This document shows, in pieces, positions 45,674-57,781 of a stretch of DNA of 64,000 bases (the stretch's first letter is position 1; each line of letters starts with the position of its first letter). Origin of the DNA: Terana coerulea (lineage: Eukaryota > Basidiomycota > Agaricomycetes > Polyporales > Phanerochaetaceae); the NCBI GenBank assembly GCA_024811115.1, contig JAKOGH010000296.1, positions 185,373-249,372 of the forward strand, in the 5' to 3' direction. The notes beneath the pieces are model-generated. The model saw only the letters and a list, made by a program, of their open reading frames with translations. It searched no databases and was not told the origin of the DNA. Made by a program: the position numbers and the translations under genes.

Positions 45674-47938
45674 ATGTCCTTGAGGAGGGCAGTTTCTGAA
45701 ACCGGACGTCACATTCAGTCCCCCACGCTCAATGTTATTACACGGACACGGCAGCTCAAGCACACTCGACCAGCTTCACTGCGCGTTCCCTCTTCCGCCG
45801 TACTTAATATAAGATGTGTATCGCAGACGGCCGCCCCGACAACTACCTCCCCGCCCTCTCAGGACTTCTGGGCAAACGAGAAAGTTGACAACTTGGTCTC
45901 CCACCTTCGCAGCTTGCCCTATGAGACTGTGAGGGTAGTACGCAGCACGTCTCTCCTCACTCTCCAGAAGCTCGGCACATCTCCTCTTAAAGACCACGAA
46001 TTAACTCGCATCCTGGTGGAAACCTTCGCATCACAAGGCTCTATACTTTTGGCGGACCGAGTGCTACGCGCGGCGGAAGAAGGGCTCTCCGTCAAGGTCG
46101 ACGACAAGATCCATGCGGTTGTGCTAAAGTCATTTCAGCGAGCGGGTCATTTGAAGGCAGCCTCGTTTTGGCTGCGAGACCTCCCCACGAAGCCAGGTGG
46201 ACGGATAGCGACTGCCGCAGAGTGGAACAGATTTTTGGATAGCTGCCTGTCTGCCAACCAGCTGGAGTTTTTCTGGGAGATGATCAAGTACCTCCACAGC
46301 AGCCTCGCTGTTATGCCGAACGAAGGAATGTACGAAACGATCTTCAAGGCCCTCTTTCATGGCGAAGAACCCCCACCAATAGAAGAGATTCGCAGGTGGA
46401 CGGTACATATGAAGAGGAATGGCTTGCCGTTTACGACGTATCTTCGCGAAGTAGTACGCAGTGAGTTTACACGACTTCGGGCCTTCGACAAGGTCGCACT
46501 CGTGGAAACGATGGAGGCGCAGACCGGGGCAGAGGAAGCACGCCATAATGCGGAGCTGGCTCAAGCCCTTTCTCGGGAAGGTGACCTGTCTGCGCGACGA
46601 CAGCTACCGCGCCACTTATCTGCGGGCTTTCAGCCCACCAGGGCGACTCTGGATGCTCTGGCGCCGTACATCACGACCGCTGCCCGTTTAGAGCACTGGG
46701 AGACCCTTCTCGGAGTCGACGGCGCGCTTTCTACCTGGATAACCGTCATTCGCAACGCCTCCGAGAGGTCAGATTTCGCAGAGACCGTAAAGACCTATTA
46801 CCGATTCTTAGATCGTGGGTTTTACCCTACGGCCGCGGTCATACACCCGGTGCTCCAGGCATGCTGCGCGACCAAGTTTCGTGCGCCCTCCCACGGAGAG
46901 CTCAACCAGGCTTTGAAACTACATAAAGAGTACATCGAGATCACCCGCGAGCGTGGGCAAGACCAACCAACGCCGCAGCCGGCACAAGCCGACCTTCCTG
47001 TCTACAACACCCTATTGCGCGCCCTGACATCCTCTACCACGCCAGCATTTTACCAAGCAGCCATAACGCTTCTCGAGGAGATGAAGGACCGAGGCATCGA
47101 CATGGATCATATGACCACGACCTCCCTTGCGATTGTCCTCATGCGGCTCTCGCCTACCGCTGAGGAAGCATTCCAGGTGTACAGGTTGGTACACAAGTCG
47201 CCAGGCGGCTCCTATGCGTTGGACCAAAAGGGCTACGAGGCCGTGCTAAACGTGTTCTGCAAGAACTGCATGAAGCGCCCCTCGAGCTACGAGCTGTACA
47301 TGGCTATGGTCCGCGACATGCGCGCCGCAGGCCACCAGGTCACGGCAAAGGTGTACACCATCCTCCTACGGCACCTCGCCCTCCTTGCGTCCACCGCGCG
47401 CGACATTGACACCGTGCAGAAGGTCGCCGCCGCGATCCGGCGCGTGCACAACATGTTCACGGTCGACCCGTCCATCGCCGCGGACGTCGTCCTCTGGAAC
47501 CAGCTCATGGACGCCTACCAGCGCGCGGGCTGCTTCAGGGAGGCCTGCACCATCTGGGAGTCCCTCTACGTCTCGCGCCAGTACGACAACGCGAGCGTGA
47601 GCATCATCCTCGACGCGTGCGGCTTTGTGTCTGCGTACGGCCTCGCGACCGAGATTTTCTACAAACTGCGTGTGGCCGGGTTTCCGCTGAACGAGAAGAA
47701 CTGGGCGACGTGGATCGAGTGCCTGTGTCGGGCAGGCAGGATCGAGGAGGCGACGAAGGTTGTATGCCTCGCGATGCCGCAAGAGAAGGACGTCAAGCCG
47801 ACGAGAGAGATCGCCCAGCTACTTCTACAGTTTGGTACGAAGTTCAACCAGAACCAGATAGTCCGCGAACGTCTCAGTCGATACCTCCCGGAGCTGTACG
47901 CACAGTTGCAGCAAAATAGTAGACAGGATAGGAGTTGA
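45674..47938 (+). CDS. Pentatricopeptide repeat protein, mitochondrial
   Basis: Single large exon of 754 residues from MSLRRAVSETGRHIQ. The frame is open further upstream to 45518 without a good start, and a 5' leader intron is possible (GTACGT near 45595, AATAG near 45658). The first 60 residues are basic and hydroxylated, a matrix-targeting presequence. Tandem helical repeats of about 35 residues include VYNTLLRALTSSTTPAFYQA, LLEEMKDRGIDMDH, KVYTILLRHLALLA, LWNQLMDAYQRAGCFREA, IWESLYVSRQYDN and WIECLCRAGRIEEATK. PPR proteins bind organellar RNA; the target is unknown. No frame breaks. Third-position GC is high from 47270 to 47750. Confidence 0.88.
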   Translation: MSLRRAVSETGRHIQSPTLNVITRTRQLKHTRPASLRVPSSAVLNIRCVSQTAAPTTTSPPSQDFWANEKVDNLVSHLRSLPYETVRVVRSTSLLTLQKLGTSPLKDHELTRILVETFASQGSILLADRVLRAAEEGLSVKVDDKIHAVVLKSFQRAGHLKAASFWLRDLPTKPGGRIATAAEWNRFLDSCLSANQLEFFWEMIKYLHSSLAVMPNEGMYETIFKALFHGEEPPPIEEIRRWTVHMKRNGLPFTTYLREVVRSEFTRLRAFDKVALVETMEAQTGAEEARHNAELAQALSREGDLSARRQLPRHLSAGFQPTRATLDALAPYITTAARLEHWETLLGVDGALSTWITVIRNASERSDFAETVKTYYRFLDRGFYPTAAVIHPVLQACCATKFRAPSHGELNQALKLHKEYIEITRERGQDQPTPQPAQADLPVYNTLLRALTSSTTPAFYQAAITLLEEMKDRGIDMDHMTTTSLAIVLMRLSPTAEEAFQVYRLVHKSPGGSYALDQKGYEAVLNVFCKNCMKRPSSYELYMAMVRDMRAAGHQVTAKVYTILLRHLALLASTARDIDTVQKVAAAIRRVHNMFTVDPSIAADVVLWNQLMDAYQRAGCFREACTIWESLYVSRQYDNASVSIILDACGFVSAYGLATEIFYKLRVAGFPLNEKNWATWIECLCRAGRIEEATKVVCLAMPQEKDVKPTREIAQLLLQFGTKFNQNQIVRERLSRYLPELYAQLQQNSRQDRS

Positions 47939-48148
47939 ATGCCATGGTATTTGCGCTAAATGGTATAGGATACAGTAAATGGTGCAATGCGGTACATGTG
48001 AGGATAGCAGTGTGTATGAATGATGATGCGTGTGGTTGAACAAAACACGATGAGCGGCTGGGCGGGGGCCATCTAGAGGAGTAGAATGCCCTTCGTAAGG
48101 TAAATATAAGTCTCTATGCCCAGGAAACCGTCCAAGAAATGTCTATGG

Positions 48149-51100
48149 TTAGTGCGACGCGGTCTCTTCCACAGATGGGCAGTCGCACTGTGATAAAATG
48201 CCATTAGGCTCGCTGTTAAGTCGGAAAGCGGGAAGGCCACTCACAATTAGGTTTAGATCGCCATAAGCTTTAGACCAGGAAAAATCAGCAGCCGTTTTGT
48301 AGGTGTAGAGGTATTCACTCACCATCGTCAATACGAGAGACTGTCGGCCAGAACTTGCGTTCGTGCAGCCACGGCACAGGGTACGCAGCTGCTTGACGCG
48401 AATACGGCCTGATGTGCATTCATGAGCTCAATCCACCAACTGTGGCACCAAGCCACGTACCGATTCCACTCCTTGTCCGACGACATCAACACAGAGATAG
48501 GATGGGGCGCGTTCTTCAGGAGGTTGTTGTCCTTCGGCTGCTTGCCATCGATGACTTCCTGTGCCTCCTTGCGAATCTGGATCATCGCCTCGCAGAAGCG
48601 GTCGATCTCCTCGAGGCTCTCGGACTCGGTGGGCTCAATGAGCATGCAGGTCGAGATGGGCCACGAGCAGGTCGGCGGGTGGAAACCGTAGTCCTACAGG
48701 CGCATATAGTCAACTTCCGAAAACGCAGGCGTAGCTGAAGATCACGGTGCTTACCTGAAGACGTTTGGCGAAGTCAGTAACCTTCAAGCCCGCGGCCTTG
48801 TCGAACTCAGAGAGGTCAATGAGCAGCTCGTGCGCGACGCGGCCGTTCTTGTTCTTGTACCGCAGGCTGTAGTGGTCCTTCAGCCGGTGCGCCATGTAGT
48901 TCGCGTTCAGCAGCGCCGTCTTCGTCGAGTCCGACAGGCCCTCGCCGCCGAGCATCTTAATGTACGCCCACGAGATGAGCAGGATGGAAGCGCTGCCGAA
49001 CGGGGCAGCCGAGACGGCGCTAATAGCTTTGTCGCCGTTGACGGGGACGATGGGGTGAGATGGGAGGAACGGAGCGAGGTGTGCAGCGACGCAAATGGGA
49101 CCGACACCAGGACCGCCTCCGCCGTGAGGACTGCGCCCAACGGTTTAGTAAAGTAGCTTTCCGATGAAGACTTGTGTACTCACATGGCAAAAGTCTTGTG
49201 CAAGTTCATGTGGCAGACATCACCGCCGCATGTTGCCGGGTTGGTCAGACCGACTTGAGCGTTCAAGTTTGCACCGTCGAGATAGACTTGACCACCATTC
49301 TCGTGAATGATGCCGCAAGCCTGTGGAACTGTGAGCTTGAGTATAATTAAAGAAGTTAAGAGCTTACTTCTTGCACGCCCTCTTCGAAGACACCGAAGGT
49401 GGACGGATACGTGATCTGCAGAACGGTATGATTATTTGCGCTACCTTCGATACTGTCTAGACGCACCATGAACGCGGCAAGGTTCTCCTTGTGCTTCGTG
49501 GCTTTGGCCCTGAGGTCTTCCAGATCCAGACTGCCATCCGCCAATGATTTGACGGGAACGACCTTCAAGCCAGCCATGACAGCGGACTGCGAAGAACGAT
49601 GAACATTCGACGGCCGACGTAAGGGAAAAGAGGTGACTTACCGCAGGATTCGTTCCGTGCGCACTAACTGGAATCAGGCAAATGTCGCGGTGCCCCTCGC
49701 CCCGGGACTCATGGAACGCCTTGATGACCGACAGCCCCGCATACTCGCCCGCCGCACCCGAGTTGGGCTGGAGCGAGCACGCGTGGAAGCCCGTGATCTT
49801 GCACAGGTCGTCCTCGAGCTCCTGAACCACCCGCAGGTATCCCTGCACCTGGTCGCGCGGCGCGAACGGGTGCACATTCGCGAACTCGGGGAACGTGAGC
49901 GGGATCATGCTGCTCGTGCTGTTCAGCTTCATCCGTGCAGCTGCCGAGCGGGATCATCGCGTGCGCGAGGCCGAGGTCCTTGCCTTGCAGGTGGTAGATG
50001 TACCGCAGCATCTCCGTCTCGGAGTGGTGCGCGTTGAAGACGGGATGCGGCAGGAGCTTGGACGTGCGACGGAGGGATGAAGGGATGGAGATGCCGTCGA
50101 CGGATGGAAGCTGCAGCGGCGAGATGGTCGGCGCGGAGGCGGCAGTGGCGAAGACGTTAGCGAGGGTAATGACCTCGTCGATGCCGACGCTCTCGTCCAG
50201 AGTGATACCGACATGCTTCGCGTCGATTGGGCGCAAGTTGATGTTTGCTCGCACCGCGGCGTCGTGCACAGCCGATGCGGACTTCGCGGGGCCAGAGACG
50301 TCAATGGTCAAGGTGTCGAAGAAGTCGGGGTTGGTGATGACGTATCCCGACTGCTCGACCAGAGCCTTGAGCAACTGCGCGAGTGCGTGGACCTTCCCCG
50401 CAATCCGCTTGAGGCCTTCCGGGCCGTGGAAAACAGCATACATGGCGGCCATGTTGGCGAGGAGCGCCTGGCTGGTGCAAATATTGCTGGTGGCCTTCTC
50501 GCGACGAATGTGCTGCTCGCGGGCTAAATGTGTTTATCAGAAACGAAACTACAAACATGTAGCTGGACATATGCTCACTCTGCAGAGCCAGTCGGTAAGC
50601 AGGCTTTCCTCAACGTCTCGGCTCAAGCCAATGAGACGACCAGGCATCTTGCGCTTCAGGCTGTCAACGCAAGCAAAGAACGCGGCGTGTGGTCCTCCAT
50701 ATCCAGCAGGAACACCGAATCTAGCTGAGTTACCGACAACGACATCGGCGCCCCATTCACCTGGGGGCTTGAGCATGGTCAAAGCGAGAAGGTCCGTCGC
50801 GCATACAACGAGCGCTTTCGATGAGTGCACGTCCTTCGCGAGTGCGTCGAAATCCTTGATGCTCCCGTTCACGTCTGGGTATTGCACGAGCACTCCGCAA
50901 AGGTCTCCGCGTACGGTCTCATCGTTCAGGGTTGCGGACACGTCTCCCACGACCAGCTTGATGCCAAAGCCCTTCGCGCGCGTGCGGAGGACGTCGAGCG
51001 TCTGCGGCGCGACACCGCTATCCACGACGAAAGTCCGCTTCTTCGACCCCGTGTTCGCGAAGGCTATAACCATGCCTTCCGCCGCGGCCGTCGCCTCATC

Positions 51101-51787
51101 CAGAAGCGATGCGTTTGCAATGGCCATGCCCGTCATCGACATGATCATCGTCTGGAAGTTGACGAGCGATTCCAGCCGTCCTGTGTCCGCGTGTCAGCTT
51201 CGCAATAAACGGTGGGACGCGGTCCTGGACATACCCTGGGCAATCTCAGGCTGGTAAGGTGTGTACGGCGTGTACCACGCAGGGCTCTCCATAATCTGAG
51301 TGCAGATGTCAGGACAGGCCGCTGCCGCACGATAGGCAAGACAGAACATACGTTGCGCAGAATAACGGGCGGCACGACCGCGTTGTGGTATCCCATGCCA
51401 ATGTAGCTCTTGAACGGCTTGTTCGCCCGGGCGAGCTCGCGCGCGCGGTTGAAGAGTTCAGACTCGAGAGCGCAGGAATCGTGTCGTTGCTGATGTCCGC
51501 GGCGTCGACCCTGATCTTCGGGGGTACCGTGTCCGCGACGAAGGCCTCGACGGAGGAGTACCCAAGCTGCGCGAGCATATGCGCCACCTCGCGGTCCTCC
51601 GGGCCAATGTGGCGGTCGGCGAACGTGTCGAGCGACGCGAACACGGACGAGGGCGTCTTCGCCGTCGCGAGGCCCCGCGACAGGGGTCGGGGCGTGCTCG
51701 CCGTCAGTGGCGCGAGGGGCGCGCGGCGTGCTTGCCGGCGGCGGCGATGCGCCGCGGGAGGATGGTGGGGACGCGACGGACGGCCAT
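48149..51787 (-). CDS. GCV2: Glycine dehydrogenase (decarboxylating), P-protein of the glycine cleavage system
   Basis: PLP enzyme that decarboxylates glycine and passes the aminomethyl group to lipoyl H-protein in the mitochondrial matrix. A recurrent MAT-A flanker. Start ATG 51787 ([20 protein letters not shown]) gives a typical presequence, then [17 protein letters not shown] and [20 protein letters not shown]. Later blocks: [80 protein letters not shown], and the PLP-lysine segment [11 protein letters not shown] followed by HGGGGPG. The C-terminus ends [12 protein letters not shown]. About ten exons, about 1000 residues, as usual. Four one-base breaks: G4 run 51716-51719, near 51463-51470, 50608-50609 (each one missing) and 49933-49934 (one extra). 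Motifs are otherwise complete, so the gene is judged intact. Confidence 0.92.
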
Positions 51788-52884
51788 GGGGGGTCGCTGC
51801 TGGCCGCTGTGCAGAGCAGAGGGTGGGTTGAGGGAGCCATGGCACGAGAGGAGGCAGCAAATATCGAGAATTGTATTCACCGAGCCATTCACCGAGTACA
51901 GAAAATGGCTTATCGCCCGACGCTGCTCAACCACCCGCAATCCTAACCGACGCTCCTCACATGGGCGCTCCGGCGGCCCCCTGAGACCTCAGAAACCTCT
52001 TTCTCCTATTTTCTGCCTTCCCTTCCCGCTTCTTGACTGTCAAAAAATCACTAAGCAGAGGACAGAAGTTGTACGAAGTATAACTTGCAGCTTCGTATGC
52101 CTCGCGAGCTCGAGATAAGGAGGAAAACGCGAAAAGGACTCGGGGTGAGCGTCCGGATTAGGAAGGAGTAGGTAACCGAGCCAGAGGTGAAAAAGTTTTT
52201 TCACGCTGACTCGGAGCCTCCCGAGCTTTGCTCCAGGCTTCTCCGTCGGCTCCCCGCTCCCGCCCCTTTCCTTTCTCAGCCACACCCCGACGCCGCCATG
52301 GTCTCAGTGATCGGCCTCCATTTCTGCAGCTGACCTGCCAAGTGTACCAGCGGACGGTTCATGGACCACGCACAAACAGTAAAAAAAATGAGGCCTGCGC
52401 GGCTTGGCGGGTTGTCCTTATCTCTGCCAGCTCGTATCATCCCGCTGTTGCGAACTCGCGCTGGAGGAAGATCACCGCTGAAGAGTTCAACAAGATGCGT
52501 TTACTCCTGTGCGTAAGTACGACGAAACTTCGGCCGTCTAACCACCAGTTGCGGAGTGTAGCCATGACGTCTAGTAGGTAAACGGCTTGCTCCGTGACAC
52601 TGTGATACAGTTACGTCAAACACTTCCTACACACGTACAGCTGCTACGTCCTGCCGTGCCCGTCGCAGGCGCACCCCGCGAACCGCCAGGTACACGGGGT
52701 AGCAAAAGCGTCGAAGACACAGATAGCGGTTGGGCGTAGAAGGTGGCGGTCATGATACATGAACGCTTCGCGTCGCTTGCGTCGTACGAGGCAGTCGTGT
52801 GAGCGTGTGCGGCGTCGGGCGTCGCAGATAGTACGGCGTCCCAAGACATGAGCTAGCCAGTGAGCCTCAGACACGACGTACTCG
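51788..52884. other. Intergenic, GCV2 promoter region
   Basis: 1.1 kb between two minus-strand genes. Contains an A/T-rich stretch near 52190-52205 and a plus-strand frame (52228-52581) ending at a GTAAGT donor. No recognisable protein. Confidence 0.4.
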
Positions 52885-54973
52885 CTATGTCATCCCAGTC
52901 AGCCCGGCATCGACCATCTCCGTAATCCAGCCTTGCAGCGTGTCGTCCAGCATCCGTACGCCTTCGAGGAGGTGCCGCACGCCCACAAATGCCTTCCGAC
53001 CTCTTCGCTCGCCTTCTTTCTCCATGTCCGTCGTCCCAGCAAGTTCCTCATCTCCCTCCTTCTCTTCCACGTCCTCGATGATTCCCGGGAACCCAAAGTG
53101 GTTGTCGTCCACTCTCGGCGCAGCGTCTGAAGAGGCAAACGACGCGCGGAACAGAACACGGATACACAGCAGCGCGGTGAGCGCGGTGTGCGAAGGCTCC
53201 TCTGCAGGCTGTGTGTACGTGAGGGTGGAGGATCGCGGTGGTGGCGGTGGGCGTGTCGTCGGATCCGGGACGGGGTGGGGTATCCTGCCTCTGGCAGAGT
53301 GATAGCGTCGTCCTGCGACGGATGCCGCGGCGGCGGCTGCATGACAGGCAGGTGGGTGAGGACGTGCCCGCGTATATGCGCCTTGTCGAGCGCCGCATGC
53401 GCGCAGTTCGCCCACGAGCAGGCGACCAGATTGTCAGCAATCGGGTTGAGGTGGTCTTCGAGGATGTGCTCGTAGAGCTCGGCGGTGCCGACAAGGTGCC
53501 CTTGCGCACTCCGCGCGGTCCCAGCGACACTTGAACCGGTCGGCTGCCCGGACGTCCTTCTTGCGGTCCACGCCCCGGACGACGAACTTTTGTGGTGGGC
53601 CTGGAAGAACCATGGCCTGCGCGGTTGGGAAGACCGCTGTGACGCTCTTGATGACCTCAGAGGCCGGCAAGGCGTAGTAGCGGTCTTGATACGGTAGGAA
53701 TGTTTCCTTGTACATGTTATAAAATTCAACCTGGGTAAGTTCATGCTCTGGGTTGACCTCAAACATCAGTCTCATCCTAAGGCGTTGCACTTAGCCTCAT
53801 GTATGCACATAGAGAGTCAGGTATACCCACCATTCATAACACCTGTCAGGTTCTTGCATTGGGAGCAAGCGGTCGAACTCCTCTTGACTGAGGAAATGAT
53901 CCTTATCCCCCTCCGCTTGGATTGGGACAGTGTAGACAGGCGGGCCAATCTCCACAGACACCGGCACCTCCTTCTGCTCGTGGAGCATGATAAGAACGAG
54001 CATCTTCAGAGTGGGAGACAGCTCTTTGCTCTGCAGGAACGCCTTGGTCATCGGGACGTACGAGAGGTGCGTGTACAGATAGTTCAGACACGCGTCCAGC
54101 AGCGGCTGGTCGCCCATCAACGGAAGGTATCGTATCGCTGCCGCCAACGCAGAACTGCTGGGCTCTAAATGGACCGCATTCGGAGGGTTTGAGAACAAGA
54201 GGTGCAAGGTCGTCATGCTGGCGATAATGAGGCTGCGATTCGACGAAGTCCCAGCAAAGTCAACCAAGGGGTATATAGGATTTGTGAAGCGGGGAGAATT
54301 AGGGGCGGGTAGGATAGACGTGCTCGCGATGGACTGCAGCACTTCGATGACGTCGAGCAGAAACCCGACGTTGGCTTCGGTGTCGGGGTGCAGGCGATGC
54401 AGAGCATGAAGGATCAACTCTGCGTCGACCGTTTGGAGCTCAGTTCATTGGCGTTGGCTGGATTGAGTGTGCTGTTGCGCAGCACGAACATGGACTCGAG
54501 CGCATGCTGCCTCCACCGCGCCATGTCTTCTGGGAGAGAGAATAGCGACGCCTTCTCGGATATGATGTTCGCGCCGCCCATCGCGTACCACAGCGGCCAC
54601 ACGAAGAGAGCCTCAGTGAGCCCCGGCAGCACCCGCAAATTAAACTGATCGTTTACGCTGACTCGGCACAGTCGACTGAGAGCCCATGCGATTTCTGTGT
54701 CTATGCCGGAGCGCAGGGCGAGTGTCATCCGGTTGCTCGGTGTCGGTTCTGTGTACCATCCTTCAGAAAGACACCTCAGCACAATGGAGAGGTTTGAAAC
54801 ACGTACATGAACTCACGCTCGTAGTCGTCTGCTAACATCGAAGGATTCAGAGCCTGAGATTGCGTTTGAACCTGAGGGCGGGCTTGCGCCGGTGTTGCCG
54901 TGGCCTGCCGCGCTGGTACAGGCCTCTGCGGCGTCGCGGAGCGGCCAGGCATCGTCGGAAACACGCTGTTCAT
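52885..54973 (-). CDS. RSC9: RSC complex subunit Rsc9-like chromatin remodelling protein
   Basis: Subunit of the RSC (SWI/SNF-type) remodeller. The N-terminus is Gln/Pro/Ala-rich ([20 protein letters not shown]). A long armadillo-like helical core follows: [56 protein letters not shown]. The conserved block [48 protein letters not shown] comes next. Then a C2H2-like finger (C-RWDRAE-C ... H-ILED-H), a Pro-rich linker, and a C-terminus with [33 protein letters not shown] and [17 protein letters not shown]. Introns near 54830-54799 (short, 32 bases) and 53830-53777. One-base breaks near 54443, 53499-53503 and the G4 run 53272-53275. Divergent from the homeobox gene (308 bases between starts). 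Confidence 0.82.
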
Positions 54974-55280
54974 GATATTTTGAGGCAGGAGGGTGGTAAA
55001 GGAGGAGGGATAGGGGCAAAGCCCAGGAGGTAGAGTACAAGTTCAAGCTTTGCGGCTGTTCACGCGTAAAACGCGTCAGGCAGGACCCCGAAACTGTCAC
55101 GCTCCGGCTCTATACGTGACTGTCACACATCATTAAATCAGAGCACCTCGTCCAATTTGGACATTGCTCAGGTTCGACGTCTGCGTCCAAGTCTCGCGGT
55201 TCAAGACGAGTCGACGCTCCCGCAAGTCAAGCCACCAACCCCCACGCTCATTACACCCTCCTGAAGTATATTCAAGCATA
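54974..55280. promoter_or_regulatory. Divergent RSC9/homeobox promoter
   Basis: 307 bases between two opposing start codons. No ORF of note. Confidence 0.45.
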
Positions 55281-56321
55281 ATGCGCCCCCTGTGCGTGCC
55301 ACTCGTTCATCTCGCGCCGTCGCGACCCTCAGCACCGAAGATTCTGCGCCAAGCGTGCGACGCGCCGCCTCCGCCGCCCCCACCACCAACAAGAAAGCTA
55401 GACCGTCGTCGGCCCTGTCGTCGAGGGCCGGCACACCGTGCTCTGACCGAGGCGACAAGAAGCCGCGCCATCGCATGACGGAGAAGCAGCTCGAGCGTCT
55501 TGAAGTGTTGTACCAACAGGACACCCACCCGACTCGCGAACAGAAGACGGCGTTGGGCGACGAGGTCGGCATGTAAGCGTTTCCAGCGACGTTTCCTTGC
55601 ATTCTTGTTATTAACTCGCATGGAAGGGACACGAGGACCGTCACCGTCTGGTTCCAGAATCGACGGCAGCTGCAGAAGAAAGAACTCGCAGATCGTCTCC
55701 GCCGCGCCCCAGCCTCTGTTCAGTCGGAAACCCCTCGCCTCCGCGACGCCGCGCAACAGCCAGCCCGTCGTCTCTCGCTCCTCTTCTGTTGTCTCTTCTG
55801 TTTCTAGCTCTTCTGTCGCCGCTTCTCTGACTCGTCCTGCGAAGCGCGAACTCTGGGAATATCTGCCCTCGTCGCCCTCTTGTAGCAGCCCGCCTGTCTC
55901 TGCCAGCACCTCTGCCAGCACTTCCGCAATACCAAGTTTTGTGTCGAATAAGCTCCGTAGTGGATCTGGACCGAACAAGGAGAACGGCGGCGATACAGAT
56001 AGGAAGAGGAAGCCGATACTGGAGTGGGCGTGCGCGAGGATGGCGAAGCGCCAGCGCAGAGACCCGTCGGAAGACAAGTCGGACGACGGCATCGAGACCC
56101 TGCAAGACGACGATAACGATGACTCAGAGCGGACCTTGGTCGACATTGAGATGTCAGCGGCGAAGACCGACAAGAATCCCGAGAAGGTTCAAGCGTCGCC
56201 TGTTGCCTCCGCTAGCCTACCCGCATTCGCCATCCCACCAGAGTACAACTCGAAGTTCGATCCGGATATCCTCCTTGGCGCGTCGCTTCTCCTAACCTTC
56301 CAGCACTCGTCCAAAAAATGA
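55281..56321 (+). CDS. Homeobox transcription factor (not mating-type)
   Basis: Homeodomain near residues 55-112: KKPRHRMTEKQLERLEVLYQ, THPTREQKTALGDEVGMD, then TVTVWFQNRRQLQKKELADR. One intron interrupts helix 2-3 (donor GTAAGC at 55574, acceptor TGGAAG near 55628). The typical 60-residue class with WFQNRR, unlike HD1. A Ser-rich tail, LEWACARMAKRQRRDPSED (nuclear signal) and the acidic DDDNDDSERTLVDIE follow. Two one-base breaks: the C5 run at 55286-55290, where one more C joins ATG 55281 to the frame, and a change near 55719-55735. It is 24 kb from HD2, unpaired, and conserved with housekeeping neighbours, so I regard it as a general developmental regulator. Targets unknown. Confidence 0.8.
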
Positions 56322-56529
56322 TCAACGACAACCCCACACCCTACCGCCTCTCTCATTAATGTCTCCCGCGGAACACCCTCCATGTAGCATTCGTTGGATT
56401 TGTAGCGATAGTATACCGTCCGTAATATGAAGCGCGACCTGACAAGAATTTGTATTCTCAACAAATGGAAAACTGGATTCATTGACGTGATTCTTACACG
56501 GATTGAACAAGTACACATGAGAGACTATT

Positions 56530-57781
56530 CTAGCTTTCGAGGACAATCCAGCTGTTACCACAGCCGGCTGCAACGTCGACAGCTCTCAGCGAATGGCCGG
56601 TGGGCGGCCACACTTTGACTGGTCGGTCTTGATCCTCGTTGTTGCCAGTCCCCAGCGTACCATGCTCGTTCCAGCCCCATGCCCAGACCTCGCGCTGAGA
56701 TGTTTGGCGGACGGCGCAGAGACACAGGACATGTTCACTCCCGCAGGCTAGTTTGAGTAGCTCATGCGTGTCGCTCGAGAAGGGAAAGTCCACAGTTCCT
56801 GAAGAGTTTCCGTCGCCCACTGGTCGGCCGAGCTGGCCTTTGCTGTGTGCACCAGCGGAGATAATCGACCATTCTTTGCCGTCTTTGATGACAGCATACG
56901 TCCCATTCCACGTAGTGTCGACGGCTGAGGCCTTCTGTAAGTCATCTATCCCAGCAAATTGGCCTTTGCGGTTCGAGCCCAGCCCAACTAAGCGGCCGGA
57001 CGACAGAAGAAAGGCGCTGTGGTGTGTACCGAGAGCCAGATCCACGGCTGGGCCATCGGAAGAGAGCACAACAGGCCGCGGCCTGTCCACGAAGGGCAGC
57101 GGACGCCCTGTCCGAGGATCCTTGAGGTCGCCGAGCTGGCCATGCCGCGACGTGCCCCAGCCCACAAGCCTCTCGCGCGACGAGCCGTCCAGGCCTTCCA
57201 CAGCAACCAAGGTGACAACATGGTGCGGCCCAGCAGCCAGTTTCTTGAAACGCAGTTTGTGCGGCTCGCTGGTCCCAACGCACTCTTCGTCGAGCCGCAC
57301 GACGTGCACCCGTGCGCTCCGCGGCCGGCCCACGCCTAGATCGCCAAAGTCGTCCGCACCCATCGACAGGAGCACGTCGCCACGGGTCGGATGCGAGAGG
57401 GCGACGTACGATGTCTCCCAGCCCGCCGCGACGCGCGCGCACGCGTAGCCCTCCAGCCCGAGCTCGCCCAGTCCGAGCGCGAGCGGTACGAATGTCGGCA
57501 CGGTTTTAGGCACGGAGAGCCCGAGTTGGCCCTTGCTGCCGTCCCCCGCGCCCCAGAGCTCACGTATTGGCGCGCCCGAGGCCCTCGTCGGCACGGTCTA
57601 GCAGCAGGAGGGTGTGGTTCGCCCCGCAGGCGATTTGCACGACCTTCGTGGTGCCGTGGGGGAGCTGGCCGGGCTCACACCCAAGGAATTTGCACGGTGT
57701 GTATATATGTGCATCTTCATGATCTCCTGTTGCGAGTTGGCCTTGAGCGTTCGAGCCAGCGGAGACGAGGGAGAGAACCAT
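56530..57781 (-). CDS. RCC1-repeat protein, ATS1-like
   Basis: Seven-bladed propeller of RCC1 type, about 417 residues. Starts MVLSLVSAGSNAQGQLATGD; repeats include ACGANHTLLLL, ELWGAGDGSKGQLGL, LLSMGADDFGDLGV, LVGWGTSRHGQLGDL, LVGLGSNRKGQFAGI, ISAGAHSKGQLGRP, EVWAWGWNEHGTLGTGNNED and a closing AAGCGNSWIVLES. The architecture resembles yeast Ats1, linked to microtubule function and to a tRNA wobble-modification partner; transfer of that role is an inference. A one-base break near 57570-57600 separates the first blade from the rest. No intron is needed. Confidence 0.82.

Noticed and set aside
47366..47782. Arg/Glu-rich antisense frame within the PPR gene
   Set aside because: Shadow frame caused by the high third-position GC of that stretch.
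52228..52581. Plus-strand frame ending at a GTAAGT donor
   Set aside because: No similarity recognised and no convincing downstream exon. Probably chance within the GCV2 upstream region.
55281..56321. Additional mating-type HD gene
   Set aside because: Unpaired, 24 kb from the HD core, different homeodomain type and tail, embedded among housekeeping genes.
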